DNA from: Blastococcus atacamensis
GTDB taxonomy: Bacteria; Actinomycetota; Actinomycetes; Mycobacteriales; Geodermatophilaceae
Direction of reading: 5' to 3'
Length of the DNA stretch: 64,000 bases
NCBI RefSeq assembly: GCF_002938425.1
Contig: NZ_POQU01000011.1
Span: 1 to 64,000, forward strand
Part shown: positions 1 to 7,429 of the stretch, one piece after another
Position numbering within the stretch: the first letter of the stretch is position 1
Layout: each line of letters starts with the position of its first letter
Notes under the pieces: model-generated
The model's database searches: none
Seen by the model: the letters and a program-made list of their open reading frames with translations, nothing else
What the model was told of the DNA's origin: nothing
Made by a program: the position numbers and the translations under genes

Positions 1-1
1 G

Positions 2-979
2 CCCCGCAGGCAGCGGCCCCCACCGCTCCCCCGGCCACCGGGCGCAGCGGGTGCGGCGGCCGGTGGCCGCCGCACCCGCGGTGCAGCGCGGACCTACGAC
101 TTCCGCCGCCCCACGAAGCTCTCCCGCGAGCACGTCCGGGTCATGCAGATCGCCCAGGAGGCGTTCGCCCGCCAGGCGACGACGATCCTCACCACGTTCC
201 TGCGTGCCGGCGCCCGCCTCGAGCTCGTCGGCATCGAGCAGTTCTCCTACGACGACTACGTCGGGACACTGGACAACCCGTCGTTCATCTCGACGTTCAC
301 CATGGAGCCGCTGGCGGGCAAGGGCCTGCTGGCCTTCCCGCTCGACATCGCCATGGCGATGGTCGACCACATGCTGGGCGGCTCCGGCAACGCCGCGCAG
401 CCCAGCCGGCCGATGACGGCGATGGAGACCAGCATCACCAACCACCTCCTCGAGCGGTTGCTCGACGAGTTCGCCCGGTCGCTGGAGCCGATCACCGAGA
501 TCCAGCCGGTGCTGGTCGGCCGCGAGTACAACCCGCAGCTCGCCCAGGCCGCGGCCGGCTCGGACACCGTCATGGTGGCCACCTTCGAGATGGCCGTGGG
601 CGTCCGCGAGGGTGAGGCCACGGTCGTGCTGCCGTTCTCCTCGTTCGCGCAGGCGCTGAACAACGCGGCCTCCCCGCAGCTCTCCGAGCAGGCGCTCCGC
701 AAGCGTCAGCGCGCCCGCGAGGCCCTCACCGACCGGCTGAACCTGGTGCCGGTCGATGTGAGCGTCCGCTTCGCCCCGCTCAGCGTGTCCTCGTCCGACC
801 TCCTCACGCTCGCCGTCGACGACGTGCTGCTGCTCCGCCACCCGCGGGACAGCCCGCTGGAGGTCACCACCAACGACGTGACGTTCGCCTACGCGATCGC
901 CAGCAACCACCGGCGCCGACTGGCCGCCTCGATCGTCCCCACCCCGCACGCTCCGCACGCCGCGAAGGACTCCGCATGA
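2..979 (+). CDS. fliM: Flagellar motor switch protein FliM (5' end outside window)
   Basis: C-ring protein that binds CheY-P and sets rotation direction. The frame is open from the window edge, and about 325 residues are visible. The first ~35 are Pro/Ala/Gly/Arg-rich. They lead into YDFRRPTKLS, the usual FliM middle-domain entry, so the ATG at 143 is internal and the true start is probably upstream of the window. The CheC-like middle domain follows (LLAFPLDIAMAMVDHMLGG), then a C-terminal SpoA-type region (VDVSVRFAPLSVSSSDLLTL). The gene overlaps fliN by 4 nt (ATGA), so the two are translationally coupled. The N-terminal CheY-binding peptide cannot be judged because it is cut off. Confidence 0.93.
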   Translation, partial: PRRQRPPPLPRPPGAAGAAAGGRRTRGAARTYDFRRPTKLSREHVRVMQIAQEAFARQATTILTTFLRAGARLELVGIEQFSYDDYVGTLDNPSFISTFTMEPLAGKGLLAFPLDIAMAMVDHMLGGSGNAAQPSRPMTAMETSITNHLLERLLDEFARSLEPITEIQPVLVGREYNPQLAQAAAGSDTVMVATFEMAVGVREGEATVVLPFSSFAQALNNAASPQLSEQALRKRQRAREALTDRLNLVPVDVSVRFAPLSVSSSDLLTLAVDDVLLLRHPRDSPLEVTTNDVTFAYAIASNHRRRLAASIVPTPHAPHAAKDSA

Positions 980-1716
980 CCGCGCCCCGCAACGACTCGC
1001 AGGACTCCCAGACCGTCACGGCGGTCGTCGCCGCCGCTGCCCGGGCCGCGGCTGCGCTGGTCCCCTCGACCTCCGCGCTCGTCCCCGGCGCGCCGGTCTC
1101 CGACCCCGACACCGTCCCCCTCCCGCCGGCGGCCGCGCTCGCGGTCACCGCCGGCCTGTCCGGCGAGGTCTCCGGCGACGTCGTGCTGGTGGTGTCCGGC
1201 GAGGTCGTCGACGCCCTGGAGAACTCCCCCGTCGGCCAGATGGACGTCTCCTCGGCGCTGCGCCCGGCCCTCGAGGCCGCCGCCGCCACCCTGGGCCGCG
1301 TGCGGGTCGCCTCCGAGCGCACCGAGGAGCCGGTCGCCGCGCTCGACGGGCTGCGCGACAAGGGCATGTTCGTCGCCGTCCCCCTGCTGGCCGACGGCGA
1401 GCACCAGGCCACCTTCGCCCTGCAGGTCACCCTGCCCACCGGCGGTCGTGAGCAGCGCGGCAGCCTCGAGCTCCTGCGCCACGTGGCCATGGAGGTCACC
1501 GTCGAGATCGGCCGCACCCGGATGACCGTGCAGGAACTGCTCTCCCTGCACCCCGGTGAGGTCGTCGAGCTCGACCGGGCCGCCAGCGCACCGGCCGACC
1601 TGCTCGTCAACGGCACCCTGATCGCCCGCGGCGAGGTCGTGGTCGTCGACGAGGACTTCGGCCTGCGGATCAGCGAGATCGTCACCGACGCCGCCGAGCT
1701 CGGGCAGGCGTCATGA
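976..1716 (+). CDS. fliN: Flagellar motor switch protein FliN, with N-terminal extension
   Basis: C-ring protein partnering FliM. It has 246 residues against about 80-140 for many FliN proteins. The C-terminal ~70 residues are the SpoA domain (LLSLHPGEVVELDRAASAPADLLVNGTLIA, split here as two adjoining motifs: LLSLHPGEVVELDR and LLVNGTLIARGEVV). Residues ~45-165 form an extra domain (VTAGLSGEVSGDVVLVVSGE, then ALRPALEAAAATLGRVRV) that resembles a CheC/FliY-like alpha-beta fold. That resemblance is my inference. Both ends overlap neighbours by ATGA (fliM upstream, fliO downstream). Confidence 0.9.
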   Translation: MTAPRNDSQDSQTVTAVVAAAARAAAALVPSTSALVPGAPVSDPDTVPLPPAAALAVTAGLSGEVSGDVVLVVSGEVVDALENSPVGQMDVSSALRPALEAAAATLGRVRVASERTEEPVAALDGLRDKGMFVAVPLLADGEHQATFALQVTLPTGGREQRGSLELLRHVAMEVTVEIGRTRMTVQELLSLHPGEVVELDRAASAPADLLVNGTLIARGEVVVVDEDFGLRISEIVTDAAELGQAS

Positions 1717-2168
1717 CCTGGATGATCATCCGGCTGTTCCTGTCGCTCGCCCTGATCGGCGGCGTGCTCTGGTTCGCCGCCAAGCTGGCCAAGAAGCGCG
1801 GCCTCGGCCAGGGCAACGGCCTGATCGAGGTCGTGGCCCGCCAGCGCATGGGCCGCACCAGCACCGTCAACGTCGTCCGGATCGCCGACGTCGTGCTCGT
1901 CATCGGCGCCACGGAGGAGCAGGTCACCCTGCTCGCCGAGGTCGACCCCGACGCGGTCGAGGCGGCGATGCGCGACCGGCGCCCGGTCCGGGCCGCAGCC
2001 GCCGAGGACGACGAGGACGACGAGGTGACCGCCTCCCCCGCGCCGGCCCTCGCCTCCCCGCGGGCCGCCCGCTCCTCCGAGGGGGTGCTGGCCGGATCGG
2101 TCCTCGACCGCAACGGCTGGGGATCCCTGGTCGACGAGCTGCGCGAGCGGACGGTGCGTCGCACATGA
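1713..2168 (+). CDS. fliO: Flagellar biosynthetic protein FliO
   Basis: Small membrane protein that helps assemble the FliP ring of the flagellar export gate. It has 151 residues. One N-terminal membrane segment (~residues 4-20, IIRLFLSLALIGGVLWF) is followed by the typical FliO cytoplasmic beta-rich segment (LIEVVARQRMGRTSTVNVVRIADVVLVIGATEEQVTLL, seen as IEVVARQRMG and VLVIGATEEQVTLLAEV). The C-terminal tail is acidic and low-complexity. It overlaps fliN and fliP by ATGA. FliO is poorly conserved, so the call rests on fold features plus its invariant position between fliN and fliP. Confidence 0.88.
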   Translation: MTWMIIRLFLSLALIGGVLWFAAKLAKKRGLGQGNGLIEVVARQRMGRTSTVNVVRIADVVLVIGATEEQVTLLAEVDPDAVEAAMRDRRPVRAAAAEDDEDDEVTASPAPALASPRAARSSEGVLAGSVLDRNGWGSLVDELRERTVRRT

Positions 2169-3010
2169 CGGCTCCGGTGCGCCCGCTGTCCTCCGGGGCC
2201 GGCTCGCGGACCCGCCGGCGCGCCGGTCTGGTCCTGCTGCTCACGCTGTTCGCCGCACTGGCCCTGCTGCTGCTGGCCGATCCCGCCGCGGCGGCACCCA
2301 CCGCGCCGACGGCGCCCGTCGCCCCCACCGCCCCGGCGGTCGACGGCACCGTGGACATCTCCATCGGCGACGGCTCGCCCTCCAGCTCCATCACGCTGAT
2401 CCTGGCCATCACGGTTTTGTCCGTGGCCCCCTCGGTGCTGCTGCTGGCCACCTCGTTCACCAAGATCATCGTGGTGCTGGGGCTGACCCGGAACGCGCTG
2501 GGCATGGCGACCTCGCCGCCCAACCAGGTGCTGACCGGCATCGCCCTGTTCCTCACGCTGTTCGTGATGGGCCCGGTCTTCTCCGACATCAACGACCTCG
2601 CCGTCCAGCCGTACATGAACGGCGCGATGTCGGTCTCCCAGGCCTACGACGCCGGCGTCGTGCCGCTGCGGGAGTTCCTCCTGGACAACACCCGCGAGGA
2701 CGAGCTGAAGCTGATGATCGGGCTCTCCGGCGAGGAGGCCCCGGCCGACCCCACGCAGGTCAGCATGACCACGCTCATCCCGGCGTTCGTGCTCTCCGAG
2801 CTCAAGAGCGCCTTCATCATCGGGCTGGTCATCTTCATCCCGTTCCTGGTGCTGGACATGCTCGTCAGCGCCGCGCTCATGGCGCTGGGCATGATGATGG
2901 TCCCGCCGACCATCGTGTCACTGCCCTTCAAGCTGCTGCTCTTCGTCGTCGTCGACGGCTGGGCGCTGATCACCACCGCACTGGTGGGTTCCTACGGAGG
3001 GGCGGGCTAG
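2165..3010 (+). CDS. fliP: Flagellar export gate protein FliP
   Basis: Core pore subunit of the flagellar type III export apparatus, which forms the FliPQR channel in the inner membrane. It has 281 residues. A cleavable N-terminal signal (hydrophobic LVLLLTLFAALALLLLA, then DPAAAAP) is typical of FliP. It is followed by the family motifs TSFTKIIVVLGLTRNALG, PPNQVLTGIALFLTLFVM and the C-terminal LVIFIPFLVLDMLVSAALM and LGMMMVPPTIVSLPFKLLLF. The order fliO-fliP-fliQ-fliR-flhB is canonical. It starts by ATGA overlap with fliO. Confidence 0.97.
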   Translation: MTAPVRPLSSGAGSRTRRRAGLVLLLTLFAALALLLLADPAAAAPTAPTAPVAPTAPAVDGTVDISIGDGSPSSSITLILAITVLSVAPSVLLLATSFTKIIVVLGLTRNALGMATSPPNQVLTGIALFLTLFVMGPVFSDINDLAVQPYMNGAMSVSQAYDAGVVPLREFLLDNTREDELKLMIGLSGEEAPADPTQVSMTTLIPAFVLSELKSAFIIGLVIFIPFLVLDMLVSAALMALGMMMVPPTIVSLPFKLLLFVVVDGWALITTALVGSYGGAG

Positions 3011-3012
3011 CC

Positions 3013-3288
3013 ATGAGCGATGCCGACGTCACCGACATCGCGGCGCAGACCATGATGGTCGCCGCGAAGGTCGCCGCCCCGATCCTGCTGACCGCACTGC
3101 TGGTCGGCTTCCTGATCTCGCTGTTCCAGGCCGCGACCCAGATCCAGGAGGCGACGCTCTCCTTCGTCCCCAAGATGATCGCCGTCTCGCTCGCCCTGCT
3201 CGTGACCGGGAACTGGGTGCTCTCCGAGCTGGTCAGCTTCACCCAGACCCTGTTCGACCAGCTGCCGGCTCTGCTCGACCGGACGTAG
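3013..3288 (+). CDS. fliQ: Flagellar export gate protein FliQ
   Basis: Small two-helix membrane subunit that wraps the FliP/FliR pore. It has 91 residues, the normal family size. The two hydrophobic hairpin segments are IAAQTMMVAAKVAAPILLTA continuing to LLVGFLISLF, and FVPKMIAVSLALLVTGNWVL. The family signature is LFQAATQIQEATLSFVPK. A strong ribosome site, GGAGGGG at 2997-3003, precedes the ATG. It lies 2 nt after fliP and 5 nt before fliR. Confidence 0.96.
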   Translation: MSDADVTDIAAQTMMVAAKVAAPILLTALLVGFLISLFQAATQIQEATLSFVPKMIAVSLALLVTGNWVLSELVSFTQTLFDQLPALLDRT

Positions 3289-3293
3289 CCGCC

Positions 3294-4058
3294 ATGGACC
3301 TCTCGGTCCCGGCAGTCACGCTCGCGGCCCTGCTCCTCGGGACGGCGCGTGCCGCCGGTTTCGTGCTGCTGGCGCCCCCCTTCAACTCCCGGGTCATCCC
3401 CGGTGCGGTCAAGGGCGCGCTCGCCCTGGCCCTGTCGGTGCTGCTCTCGACCCAGATCGCCCCCACGCTGCCCGAGCCCACCGCCGGCTTCCTGCTGGTC
3501 ACCGCCGTCACCGAGGTGATCATCGGGGCCGCGCTCGGTTTCGTGGTCCAGGTGCTGTTCACCGCCGTGCAGATGGCCGGCGACATCCTCGACGTCGCCG
3601 GTGGTTTCTCGCTGCAGCCCGGCTACGACCCGATGGCGATGACCCAGAACAGCTCGCTGGGCAAGCTCCACTACCTGCTGGCCAGCACCCTGCTGTTCAC
3701 CAGCGGTGGGCACCTGCTCATGGTCCAGGGCTTCGCCATGTCCTACGAGGGCCTGCCCGTGGGCGGCGACGTCCCCGTGGACGAGATCGCCTCGGTCCTC
3801 ATCACCGCGTTCTCGATGATGTTCCTCGCCGCCATCCAGATCGCCGGCCCCATGGTGGCCGTGCTGCTGCTGGCCGACGTCGCCCTCGCGCTGCTCAGCC
3901 GCGCCGCGCCGGCGCTGAACGTCTTCACCCTGGGCTTCCCGGTGAAGATCATGCTCACGCTCACCATGCTGGGGCTGACCTTCCCGCTGCTCCCCCCGGC
4001 CCTGGACACCCTGCTCGAGCACGGCGCCCGCGCCATGACGTCGTTGGGTGCCGGCTGA
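3294..4058 (+). CDS. fliR: Flagellar export gate protein FliR
   Basis: Membrane subunit completing the FliP5Q4R1 export channel. It has 254 residues with five to six hydrophobic segments. Family landmarks include ARAAGFVLLAPPFNSRVIPG near the N-terminus, GAALGFVVQVLFTAVQMAGD in the middle, and the C-terminal FTLGFPVKIMLTLTMLGLT. The stop codon overlaps the flhB ATG (TGATGG), so translation is probably coupled. Confidence 0.96.
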   Translation: MDLSVPAVTLAALLLGTARAAGFVLLAPPFNSRVIPGAVKGALALALSVLLSTQIAPTLPEPTAGFLLVTAVTEVIIGAALGFVVQVLFTAVQMAGDILDVAGGFSLQPGYDPMAMTQNSSLGKLHYLLASTLLFTSGGHLLMVQGFAMSYEGLPVGGDVPVDEIASVLITAFSMMFLAAIQIAGPMVAVLLLADVALALLSRAAPALNVFTLGFPVKIMLTLTMLGLTFPLLPPALDTLLEHGARAMTSLGAG

Positions 4059-5206
4059 TGGCCAAGGACGGTCCCGGTGGTGAGAAGACAGAAGCGCCAA
4101 CTCCGCAGCGCCTGAAGAAGGCGCGCAAGGAAGGGCAGATCCCACGGACCCAGGAACTGGGGACGTGGCTCGGGATCGCTGCGGCCAGCGCGCTGCTCCC
4201 GATGCTCGTGGGCAACGCGTTCGAGGCGGTCCAGGAGCTGTTCGTGCATGTGGGCGCGGTGGTGAGAACCCCCGAGGTCGAGACCGTGACGACGCTGCTC
4301 GGTGAGGCGCTGATGACGTTCCTGACCACGCTGCTGCCCACCGCGATGGCGCTGCTGGTCGTCGGCGTCGCCGCCTCCGCGGCCCAGGGGGGCGTGCACT
4401 TCGCGACCAAGCCGATCAAGCCGACGCTGAAGAAGTTCAACCCGTTCCCCGGGCTGAAGCGCATGTTCGGCACGCAGGGTCTGTGGGAGACCAGCAAGGC
4501 GCTCATCAAGACCGCCGCGCTGCTGACGGTCGTCCTGGTCACCAGCGACCGGGCGCAGACCCTGGTATCGGCCTCCGGCGCGCTGCCGCTGTCGGCCATC
4601 GCGGCCACCTTCACCGACTCCGCCGTCCTGATGTTCCGGGTCGTGGCCGTCACCGGCCTGGTGCTAGCCGTCGCCGACTACGTCGTCGTGCGCAAGAAGA
4701 TGATGAAGCAGCTGAAGATGAGCAAGTACGAGATCACCCAGGAGCACAAGCAGTCCGAGGGCGACCCGCACATGAAGGCCCACCGCCGCGGCATCCAGAT
4801 GTCGATGTCGCGGAACCGGATGATGGCCGACGTCGCCGAGGCGGACGTGCTGCTGGTCAACCCGACCCACGTCGCCGTCGCGCTGAAGTACGAGGCCGCC
4901 AAGGGCGCGCCGCGGGTGGTGGCCAAGGGCGCCGGCGAGGTCGCGGCCAAACTGCGCGAGCGCGCCGCCGAGGCGCGGGTGCCGCTGGTCCAGGACATCC
5001 CGCTCGCGCGTGCGCTGCATGCCTCCTGCGAGCTCGGCCAGGAGGTGCCGGCGCAGCTGTTCACCGCTGTCGCGCGGGTGCTCGCCTTCGTCATGCACCT
5101 GGGCGCGCGCGGGGTGCAGGGCGGCTTCCACCGGCCCGGGTTCGAGGCGCCGGACACCGAGGGCCTGCCCAAGGCCGGCCGCCGGAGGACCGCCACCGCG
5201 GCGTGA
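4058..5206 (+). CDS. flhB: Flagellar export switch protein FlhB
   Basis: Autocleaving export-gate protein that switches substrate from rod/hook to filament. It has 382 residues. It starts with the typical FlhB N-terminus (EKTEAPTPQRLKKARKEGQI). Four membrane segments follow, then the cytoplasmic domain with the cleavage motif NPTH at about residue 268 (VLLVNPTHVAVALKYE). IPLARALHASCELGQEVP near the C-terminus is also characteristic. It is followed by a 177-bp gap, the only one in the operon, which contains hairpins. Confidence 0.97.
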   Translation: MAKDGPGGEKTEAPTPQRLKKARKEGQIPRTQELGTWLGIAAASALLPMLVGNAFEAVQELFVHVGAVVRTPEVETVTTLLGEALMTFLTTLLPTAMALLVVGVAASAAQGGVHFATKPIKPTLKKFNPFPGLKRMFGTQGLWETSKALIKTAALLTVVLVTSDRAQTLVSASGALPLSAIAATFTDSAVLMFRVVAVTGLVLAVADYVVVRKKMMKQLKMSKYEITQEHKQSEGDPHMKAHRRGIQMSMSRNRMMADVAEADVLLVNPTHVAVALKYEAAKGAPRVVAKGAGEVAAKLRERAAEARVPLVQDIPLARALHASCELGQEVPAQLFTAVARVLAFVMHLGARGVQGGFHRPGFEAPDTEGLPKAGRRRTATAA

Positions 5207-5207
5207 G

Positions 5208-5243
5208 ACCCGTGATTGATCAGGCCACCTGATCATCACGGGT
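5208..5243. terminator. Hairpin after flhB
   Basis: Long inverted repeat starting 2 bp after the flhB stop. The left arm is ACCCGTGATTGATCAGG (5208-5224), the loop is CCA plus a base, and the right arm is CCTGATCATCACGGGT (to 5243). There is one bulged T in the left arm. No T-tract follows. It could be a terminator or attenuator inside the flagellar operon, or one copy of an extragenic palindrome. Confidence 0.55.
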
Positions 5244-5293
5244 CCTGGCTCACCGTCGACCGTGAGCCAGGACCCTCCGTGGTGAGCCAGGAC
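5243..5293. repeat. GTGAGCCAGGAC repeat/palindrome upstream of flhA
   Basis: TCCTGGCTCAC at 5243-5253 faces its exact inverse GTGAGCCAGGA at 5262-5272 around a GTCGAC core. A further direct copy, GTGAGCCAGGAC, is at 5282-5293. Three copies of one 11-12-mer within 51 bp, beside the preceding hairpin, suggest a repeat element or regulator-binding cluster ahead of flhA. The function is unknown. Confidence 0.5.
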
Positions 5294-5383
5294 GGCATCT
5301 TCCGGGGAGGTACCGGCCCGTCGTCGGTCTGCCGATGAGGGAGGGGTGAGTCAGCGTCCGTCGTCAGCGCCCGGAGTGGGCCG

Positions 5384-7429
5384 GTGAAGGGGCTCGGCAA
5401 GGCCGCCGTCCCGATCGGCGTCGTCGCCATCGTGCTCATGCTGGTGGTGCCGCTGCCGGCCGCGATGATGGACCTGCTGATCGGCGTGAACCTCGCCGTC
5501 TCGCTGCTCATCCTGCTCGTCTCCATGCAGATCAAGAAGCCGCTGGACTTCGCGGTCTTCCCCTCGCTGCTGCTCGTGGCGACCCTGTTCCGGCTCTCGC
5601 TGAACGTCTCCTCGACGCGCCTGGTCCTCACCGACGGCTACGCGGGAAAGGTGATCGAGGCCTTCGGGCACATCGTCATCGGCGGCTCGCTGATCGTCGG
5701 CATGGTCATCTTCCTGATCCTGACCATCGTCCAGTTCGTGGTCATCACGAACGGTGCCGGCCGGGTCGCGGAGGTCGGCGCCCGCTTCACCCTCGACGCC
5801 ATGCCCGGCAAGCAGATGGCCATCGACGCCGATCTCAACGCCGGTCTCATCAACGAGAAGCAGGCCCGCAAGCGCCGCCAGGAGGTCACCGCCGAGGCGG
5901 ACTTCTACGGCTCGATGGACGGTGCCTCCAAGTTCGTCAAGGGCGACGCCATCGCCGGCATCGTCGTGACCCTGGTCAACCTCATCGGCGGGTTCGCCAT
6001 CGGCGTCATGCAGCGCGGGATGGCGCCGGCCGAGGCCGTGTCGACGTTCTCGCTGCTGACCGTCGGCGACGGCCTGGTCTCGATGATCCCGGCCCTGCTG
6101 ATGTCCACCGCGACCGGCATCATCGTCACGCGCTCGGCCACCGAGGGCGACATGGGCACCGACCTCATCGCCCAGCTGGGCCGGTTCAAGCAGCCGGTGC
6201 GGATCGCCGGTGGCGCCTCGCTGGCCCTCTGCCTCATCCCCGGCCTGCCCAAGCTCCCCTTCCTCCTCGTGGGCGGGCTCTTCCTCTTCCTCGCCACCCG
6301 CATGGCCGACGTCGAGGAGGTCGACGAGGAGGCCGAGGCCGCCGCCGAGGCCGCCGAGAACGAGCCGGCCCCGGACTCCCCCGAGGCCATCGCCGAGAAG
6401 ATGCGCGTCGACCCCCTGGAGCTCGAGGTCGCCTTCGACCTGGTCGACCTCGTCGACGCCGCCCGCGGTGGCGACCTGCTCGACCGTGTCAAGGCGCTGC
6501 GCCGGAAGGTCGCCATGGAGACCGGCCTGGTCATCCCGCTGGTCCGCACCCGCGACAACCTCGACCTGCCGTCGTCCCAGTACGTCATCTGGCTCAACGG
6601 CGTCCCGGTTGCCAAGGGCACCTCCCCCGCCGGCACCGTCCTCGCCATCGGGGACGCGCTCGACGGGCTGCCCGGCAAGCCGACCCGCGAGCCGGTGTTC
6701 GGCCTGGCCGCCAAGTGGGTTCCCTCGGAGCTCCAGCGCGCCGCCGAGATGGCCGGCGCCACCGTCGTCGACCGCTCCTCCGTCATCACCACGCACCTCG
6801 CCGAGGTCGTCCGGCAGAACGCCGCGGACCTGCTCGGCCGGGAGGACGTGCGCCTGCTGGTGGAGATGGTCCGACGGACGCACCCCATCGTTGTCGAGGA
6901 ACTGACCCCCACCCTGCTCACCCTGGGAGAGGTGCAGCGCGTGTTGCACGCGTTGCTCGAGGAGGGCGTGTCGATCCGGGACCTGGTCCGCATCTTCGAG
7001 GCACTCTCTGTACGTGCGAAGTCCTCGACCGAACTCGATGGTCTGGTCGAGGCGGCCCGGTCGGCACTGGGTGCGGCGATCAGCCAGCCCTACGTCACCC
7101 CGGACGAGCGACTGCACGTGTTCACCCTCGAGCCGGGCTTCGAGCAGCGGCTCCTCGAGGCCGTCCGCCAGACCGACATGGGCGCCGTCCTGGCCCTCGA
7201 CGCCGGCGCGGTGGACGCCCTCGTCCACGGCTGCAGCGGCATGCTCGAGGAGGCCGAGCGCTCGGGCCTCTCGCCGGTCCTCGTCTGCTCGCCGCAGGTG
7301 CGCGCCGCCCTGTCGCGCCTGATGCGCCAGATTCTTCCTCGGCTGCCCGTCATCTCCTACTCGGAGGTGTCCCGGACAGCGCAGATCGAGTCGCTGGGAG
7401 TGGTGAGCGGTGCCGTTGCGATCCGTTGA
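5384..7429 (+). CDS. flhA: Flagellar export gate protein FlhA
   Basis: Largest export-gate subunit. It forms a nonameric ring, couples proton flow to export and docks chaperone-substrate complexes. It has 681 residues, near the usual ~690. The N-terminal half has about eight membrane segments. The conserved FHIPEP-type loop is seen as GARFTLDAMPGKQMAIDADL, followed by EKQARKRRQEVTAEADFYGS and MDGASKFVKGDAIAGI. The C-terminal half is the soluble docking domain (REPVFGLAAKWVP; VRRTHPIVVEELTPTLLTLG). The GTG start at 5384 has GGAG at 5373-5376. The 3' end overlaps the next gene by 20 nt. Confidence 0.97.
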   Translation: MKGLGKAAVPIGVVAIVLMLVVPLPAAMMDLLIGVNLAVSLLILLVSMQIKKPLDFAVFPSLLLVATLFRLSLNVSSTRLVLTDGYAGKVIEAFGHIVIGGSLIVGMVIFLILTIVQFVVITNGAGRVAEVGARFTLDAMPGKQMAIDADLNAGLINEKQARKRRQEVTAEADFYGSMDGASKFVKGDAIAGIVVTLVNLIGGFAIGVMQRGMAPAEAVSTFSLLTVGDGLVSMIPALLMSTATGIIVTRSATEGDMGTDLIAQLGRFKQPVRIAGGASLALCLIPGLPKLPFLLVGGLFLFLATRMADVEEVDEEAEAAAEAAENEPAPDSPEAIAEKMRVDPLELEVAFDLVDLVDAARGGDLLDRVKALRRKVAMETGLVIPLVRTRDNLDLPSSQYVIWLNGVPVAKGTSPAGTVLAIGDALDGLPGKPTREPVFGLAAKWVPSELQRAAEMAGATVVDRSSVITTHLAEVVRQNAADLLGREDVRLLVEMVRRTHPIVVEELTPTLLTLGEVQRVLHALLEEGVSIRDLVRIFEALSVRAKSSTELDGLVEAARSALGAAISQPYVTPDERLHVFTLEPGFEQRLLEAVRQTDMGAVLALDAGAVDALVHGCSGMLEEAERSGLSPVLVCSPQVRAALSRLMRQILPRLPVISYSEVSRTAQIESLGVVSGAVAIR

